Made by a program: the position numbers and the translations under genes. Below are positions 60,069 through 64,000 of a DNA stretch of 64,000 nucleotides, one piece after another. Numbering within the stretch: the first letter of the stretch is position 1; each line of letters begins with the position of its first letter. The stretch spans positions 2,009,501 through 2,073,500 of the forward strand of contig NZ_CP113061.1 of the NCBI RefSeq assembly GCF_026625745.1, given 5' to 3'. The notes beneath the pieces are model-generated. The model saw nothing but the letters and a program-made list of their open reading frames with translations. It was not told the DNA's origin and searched no databases. The stretch comes from Asticcacaulis sp. SL142. Lineage in GTDB: Bacteria; Pseudomonadota; Alphaproteobacteria; Caulobacterales; Caulobacteraceae.

Positions 60069-62549
60069 ATGGACAACAAACAACGCATTGTGGTGATCGG
60101 AGCCGGCATGGCCGGTGGCCGCATCGTCGAGGAAATCTTAAAGCGAGATTCGTCAAGCTTTGACATTTCGATCATCGGCGCCGAAGCCTGCGCCACCTAT
60201 GACCGTATTCAGTTGTCGCCGGTTCTGGCCGGTGAGAAAAGCTTTGACGATATCGTCACCCACTCTGATGCCTGGTACGATGCCAATGGCGTCAAGACCC
60301 ATTTTGGGTACTGGGTGCAGTCGATAGATCGCGTCGCCAAGCAGGTCATTCTGCATGACGGTCAAGCCATCGGCTATGATCATCTGATTCTGGCAACCGG
60401 CTCCGATCCGATCCGCCTGCCCCTGCCGGGCTCTGACCTTCAGGGCGTGGTCGCGTTCCGCGATCTGCACGATGTCGACCTGATGACCAGGGCCGCGAAT
60501 GCCGGTGGCGAAGCGGTCGTGATCGGCGGCGGCCTGTTGGGTCTTGAGGCCGCTTACGGTCTGGCCAAGCGCGGTATGAAATCGACCGTCATTCACCTTG
60601 TCGATGTGCTGATGGAACGCCAGCTTGATGAGGCCGCGGGTCGCCTGCTGGAAAAAGCGCTGCTGGAACGCGGCGTGATCTCGGTCCTCAGCGCTCAATC
60701 CGAAGCCATTGTCGGGGAAACCCACGTTGAGGGGCTGAAACTCAAAGACGGGCGCATCATCCCGGCCTCGCTGCTGGTCATGGCCGTCGGCATCCGCCCA
60801 CACGTTGAACCGGCCAAATCGGCGGGCCTAACCGTAGAGCGCGGCATTGTGGTCGATGACCAGATGCGTACCTCAGACCCCAGCATTTTCGCGGTCGGTG
60901 AATGTGTGCAGCATCGCGGGGCCTGTTATGGTCTGGTCGCACCCATCTGGGATATGTGCCGGACCCTGGCCGATGTGCTGACGGGTAAGAACCCGGACGC
61001 CGCCTATTACGGCTCGGAACTGGCGACCCGCCTTAAGGTCTCCGGCGTCGATCTCTATTCCGCCGGTCAGTTCAATGGCGGCGAAGGCTGCGAAGACATC
61101 GTCTTCCGCGATCCCGGTCGCGGCGTCTATAAGCGCGTAGTGGTCAAGGACAATAAACTGGTCGGCACGGTGCTGTTCGGCGAAGCCGCTGACGGGGCGT
61201 GGTATTTCGACCTGATCAAAAAAGGCGAAACCATTGCCGATATCCGCGACACCCTGATCTTTGGTCAGGCGGTGACGGAGGCTTTAGCCGGCGTGGACCC
61301 TAATGCCGCCGTTGCAGCATGGCCCGACGACACGGAAGTGTGCGGCTGTAACGGCGTTACCAAGGGGGCTGTGGTTGAAGCGATCTGCGGGGGCGCGGAC
61401 AACCTCGATAAGGTGCGCGGCTGCACCAAGGCTTCGGCAAGTTGCGGGTCGTGTACCGGCATTGTCGAGCAACTGCTGAAGGTGACTTTGGGCGATGCGT
61501 TCAAGGCCCAGACCGGCCCCAAGCCGATGTGCAAATGTACTGACCATGGCCACGCGGTCGTGCGAAAAGCTATCGTTGAACAACAAATCAAGACGATCCC
61601 CGATGTCATGCAGGCGATGACATGGACCACGCCCGATGGCTGTTCATCCTGTCGTCCGGCGCTGAACTATTACCTGCTGTGCGCCTGGCCACGCGAATAT
61701 CATGACGATCCGCGCTCACGCTTTGTCAATGAACGCAACCACGCCAATATCCAGAAAGACGGCACCTATTCAGTTGTACCGCGCATGTGGGGCGGAGTGA
61801 CCTCAGCTAAGGAACTGCGCGCCATTGCTGATGTGTGCGACAAGTTCGATGTGCCGATGGTCAAGGTCACCGGCGGTCAGCGGCTGGATCTGTTCGGCAT
61901 CAAAAAAGCCGACCTGCCCGCCGTCTGGGCGGATTTGAATGCCGCAGGCATGGTCTCCGGCCACGCCTATGCCAAGGCCCTGCGCACGGTCAAGACCTGC
62001 GTTGGCTCTGAATGGTGCCGGTTCGGGACGCAGGATTCGACCGGGCTTGGCATTAAGCTGGAGCAGGACACCTGGGGCTCATGGATGCCGCATAAGTTCA
62101 AGATGGCGGTGTCCGGTTGTCCGCGTAACTGCGCCGAAGCGACCATCAAGGACTTTGGTATTATCTGCGTGGACTCCGGCTATGAACTGCATGTCGGCGG
62201 CAATGCCGGTATTCACCTGCGCGGCACCGATTTGTTGTGCAAGGTCGCCACCGAAGCCGAAGCGCGTGACTATTCGATGGCCTTTGTTCAGCTTTACCGC
62301 GAAGACGCCTGGTATCTGGAACGCACCGCCCCGTGGATCGAGCGCGTCGGGTTGGAGTTTGTCAAAACCCAACTGTTTGACGAAGAAACCCGCGCTGACC
62401 TCAAGGCCCGGTTCCTCGAATCCCAAGCCGTGTTTCAGGTTGATCCGTGGGCGGAACATGCTCCGAAATCCGAACCGGCCAAGGTCTTTTCGCCACTGGC
62501 TGATTTACGCGAAGGCACATCACAAGATCATATTACGGAGACTGCGTGA
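60069..62549 (+). CDS. nirB: NAD(P)H-dependent assimilatory nitrite reductase, large subunit
   Basis: The 826-residue protein starts at ATG 60069, eight bases after GAGGG (TTG 60054 is upstream in frame). Residues 1-390 are an FAD/NAD(P)H-binding module (IVVIGAGMAGGRIVEEI; GEAVVIGGGLLGLEAAYGL). A BFD-like [2Fe-2S] segment follows (VCGCNGVTKGAVVEAI, CTKASASCGSCTGIV). The C-terminal part binds sirohaem and [4Fe-4S] through CVGSEWCRFGTQDS and VSGCPRNCAEATIKDFG. It reduces nitrite to ammonium in the cytoplasm with NirD. Stop and the nirD start overlap. Confidence 0.95.
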   Translation: MDNKQRIVVIGAGMAGGRIVEEILKRDSSSFDISIIGAEACATYDRIQLSPVLAGEKSFDDIVTHSDAWYDANGVKTHFGYWVQSIDRVAKQVILHDGQAIGYDHLILATGSDPIRLPLPGSDLQGVVAFRDLHDVDLMTRAANAGGEAVVIGGGLLGLEAAYGLAKRGMKSTVIHLVDVLMERQLDEAAGRLLEKALLERGVISVLSAQSEAIVGETHVEGLKLKDGRIIPASLLVMAVGIRPHVEPAKSAGLTVERGIVVDDQMRTSDPSIFAVGECVQHRGACYGLVAPIWDMCRTLADVLTGKNPDAAYYGSELATRLKVSGVDLYSAGQFNGGEGCEDIVFRDPGRGVYKRVVVKDNKLVGTVLFGEAADGAWYFDLIKKGETIADIRDTLIFGQAVTEALAGVDPNAAVAAWPDDTEVCGCNGVTKGAVVEAICGGADNLDKVRGCTKASASCGSCTGIVEQLLKVTLGDAFKAQTGPKPMCKCTDHGHAVVRKAIVEQQIKTIPDVMQAMTWTTPDGCSSCRPALNYYLLCAWPREYHDDPRSRFVNERNHANIQKDGTYSVVPRMWGGVTSAKELRAIADVCDKFDVPMVKVTGGQRLDLFGIKKADLPAVWADLNAAGMVSGHAYAKALRTVKTCVGSEWCRFGTQDSTGLGIKLEQDTWGSWMPHKFKMAVSGCPRNCAEATIKDFGIICVDSGYELHVGGNAGIHLRGTDLLCKVATEAEARDYSMAFVQLYREDAWYLERTAPWIERVGLEFVKTQLFDEETRADLKARFLESQAVFQVDPWAEHAPKSEPAKVFSPLADLREGTSQDHITETA

Positions 62550-62881
62550 TGAACGCCAATGTTACGCTCAATTGGATAGATGTGGGCGCGGCCATTGATG
62601 TGCCGTATCAAGGCGCGCGCCGTGTCGATACTGACCTTGGGGCCATCGCCGTCTTTCGCACGGTCGATAACGAATACTACGCCGTCATGGACAAGTGCCC
62701 GCACAAGGGTGGGCCTTTGTCCGAAGGCATCGTCCACGGCCGCCATATCGCCTGCCCGCTGCATAACTGGTCGTTTTCGTTGCAAACCGGCGAAGCGGTC
62801 GGCACCGATGCCGGTAAGGGCTGCACCCCGACCGTGCCGCTTAAAATCGAGAACGAGCGCATTTTTTTAGGGATGAGATAG
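62549..62881 (+). CDS. nirD: Nitrite reductase small subunit (Rieske-type)
   Basis: The 110-residue protein starts at ATG 62549, overlapping the nirB stop by one base. CPHKGGPLSEGIVHGR and CPLHNWSFSLQTG give the C-X-H ... C-X2-H set expected of a Rieske-like domain and the length is the family norm. In some NirD proteins the cluster is absent, but here all four ligands are present. It works with NirB in the second step of nitrate assimilation. The next gene starts six bases later. Confidence 0.93.
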   Translation: MNANVTLNWIDVGAAIDVPYQGARRVDTDLGAIAVFRTVDNEYYAVMDKCPHKGGPLSEGIVHGRHIACPLHNWSFSLQTGEAVGTDAGKGCTPTVPLKIENERIFLGMR

Positions 62882-62887
62882 GTTATC

Positions 62888-64000
62888 GTGCCCCCTTCCC
62901 CGCAAGCAACTACATGCCCTTACTGCGGCGTCGGCTGCGGGGTTAAGGCTGTCATCAATAACCGCCAGATGACCGTGACCGGCGATGAAACCCATCCCGC
63001 CAATCAGGGTCGGCTGTGCTCCAAAGGTACCGCACTTGGTAACACCTTCGGCTTAGAGGGTCGGTTGCTTGAACCCCGCATCCGCCGCCATGGCCAGTTA
63101 GAGGCGGTATCGTGGGACGAGGCTCTGGATACCGTCGCCGCTAAATTTGCGCAAATTATCCGCGATCACGGCCCAGACGCGGTGGCGTTTTATGTGTCGG
63201 GTCAACTTCTTACTGAGGATTATTACGCCGTCAACAAACTGGCCAAGGGTTATATCGGCACAGCCAATGTCGACACCAATTCGCGCCTTTGCATGTCGTC
63301 CGCCGTCGCCGCCCACAAGCAGGCGTTCGGGGCTGATCTGGTACCCGGAACCTATGACGACTTAACTGAGGCCGACATGCTGGTGTTCTCAGGCCACAAC
63401 GCTGCCTGGACCCATCCGGTGCTGTACCGCCGGATCGAGAGCCGTGAGGGCCAGTTCCGCGTCTGCATCGACCCCAAGCGCACCGATACCGCTAAGGCCG
63501 CCGATCTGCATCTGATGATTAAACCGCAAACCGATGTGCGGCTGTGGAACGGATTGTGCGCGCACTTGATTGCCCGCGACGCGCTCGATCATGACTTTAT
63601 CGATCACCACACGGAAGGCTATTCGCGCCTGATGGCGGCTTTGAGCACCGACGACCAGAGCCTTGACGCCATAGCCGAAGATTGCGGTATTTCAGTCGCT
63701 GATCTCAAAAAATTCTACGACGGATTTTTGCACACGCCCAAGGTCGTCAGCCTGTTTTCGATGGGTTCAAACCAGTCATCGTCGGGCGTCCACAAAGGGC
63801 TGGCGCTGATCAATGCCCACCTGTTGTCGGGCAAGATCGGCAAGCCGGGGGCCGCGCCCTTCTCGATCACCGGTCAGCCCAACGCCATGGGCGGGCGCGA
63901 GGTTGGGGGGCTGGCCAACATGCTGGCCGCCCACATGGATTTTGATGAGGCCTCAAAATCCCTCGTCCAACGCTATTGGGGCTCACCAACCATCGCGCCC
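62888..64000 (+). CDS. nasA: Assimilatory nitrate reductase catalytic subunit (N-terminal part; gene continues past window)
   Basis: A frame from GTG 62888 stays open for 371 codons to the window end. CPYCGVGCGVKAV and GRLCSKGTALG hold the four Cys of the N-terminal [4Fe-4S] cluster. The molybdenum ligand Cys is seen in NSRLCMSSAVAAHKQAFG, and VFSGHNAAWTHPVLYRRI and ITGQPNAMGGREVGGLANML are bis-molybdopterin-guanine-dinucleotide sites of Nas/Nap-type enzymes. It reduces nitrate to nitrite in the cytoplasm. It has no Tat signal, which supports an assimilatory role. It is third in the operon nirB-nirD-nasA; its C-terminal two fifths or so lie outside the window. Confidence 0.95.
   Translation, partial: MPPSPQATTCPYCGVGCGVKAVINNRQMTVTGDETHPANQGRLCSKGTALGNTFGLEGRLLEPRIRRHGQLEAVSWDEALDTVAAKFAQIIRDHGPDAVAFYVSGQLLTEDYYAVNKLAKGYIGTANVDTNSRLCMSSAVAAHKQAFGADLVPGTYDDLTEADMLVFSGHNAAWTHPVLYRRIESREGQFRVCIDPKRTDTAKAADLHLMIKPQTDVRLWNGLCAHLIARDALDHDFIDHHTEGYSRLMAALSTDDQSLDAIAEDCGISVADLKKFYDGFLHTPKVVSLFSMGSNQSSSGVHKGLALINAHLLSGKIGKPGAAPFSITGQPNAMGGREVGGLANMLAAHMDFDEASKSLVQRYWGSPTIAP

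Overview
The window looks like chromosomal DNA from a Caulobacterales alphaproteobacterium, most probably an Asticcacaulis-like species. The grounds are a GC-rich coding style, a Caulobacter-type gene repertoire (phasin plus 3-hydroxybutyrate dehydrogenase, ATM1-type ABC exporter, ohr/ohrR, many secreted plant-polysaccharide enzymes) and dispersed short palindromic intergenic repeats. No tRNA, rRNA, CRISPR array or insertion sequence was recognised. The genus assignment is inference.

Layout. Bases 1-12 kb: an abortive-infection-type gene at the left edge, then a carbohydrate-degradation block of three GH43 enzymes, a rhamnogalacturonan acetylesterase and a decayed GH39 beta-xylosidase remnant, interrupted by an ATM1-like ABC transporter. 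11-19 kb: polyhydroxybutyrate genes, a response regulator followed by two tandem paralogous genes of unknown function, and a secreted prolyl oligopeptidase. 19-27 kb: a membrane protein with a winged-helix regulator, an RND efflux pair, a cyclophilin, small exported proteins and a P-loop kinase. 27-43 kb: DsbA-like oxidoreductase, GH2, polysaccharide deacetylase, a MerC-domain protein behind two Zur-like boxes, alpha/beta hydrolase, Rrf2-sdaA, a dicarboxylate symporter, divergent ohr/ohrR with GH97 overlapping ohrR, MipA-like protein and an SSS symporter. 43-50 kb: aminotransferase, MHYT-PAS-GGDEF-EAL protein, modAB without modC, and an Rrf2 plus thioredoxin-reductase-like pair.

50-64 kb is a complete-looking nitrate assimilation region: MFS nitrate transporter, nasT-nasS, an outer-membrane porin, nrtA-nrtB-nrtD, a fused PP2C phosphatase/Ser-Thr kinase on the opposite strand, and nirB-nirD-nasA, with nasA cut by the right edge. 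NasS (no signal peptide) should sense nitrate or nitrite and release NasT, an ANTAR RNA-binding antiterminator. The sequence supports this: two leaders, before the porin and before nirB, carry tandem stem-loops with six-base loops having A at position 1 and G at position 4, each followed by an intrinsic terminator. In the nirB leader the terminator overlaps the second ANTAR hairpin. The MFS transporter leader has a related hairpin and an 8-base segment complementary to the bases just before its start codon, suggesting a translational version of the same control.

The most interesting items are the NasT leader set (including the possible ribosome-site variant), the uncharacterised kinase-phosphatase inside the nitrate cluster, the response regulator plus twin paralogs, the Zur-box/MerC arrangement, a possible small RNA before the aminotransferase, and a very short hydrophobic ORF before a terminator at 26.7 kb.
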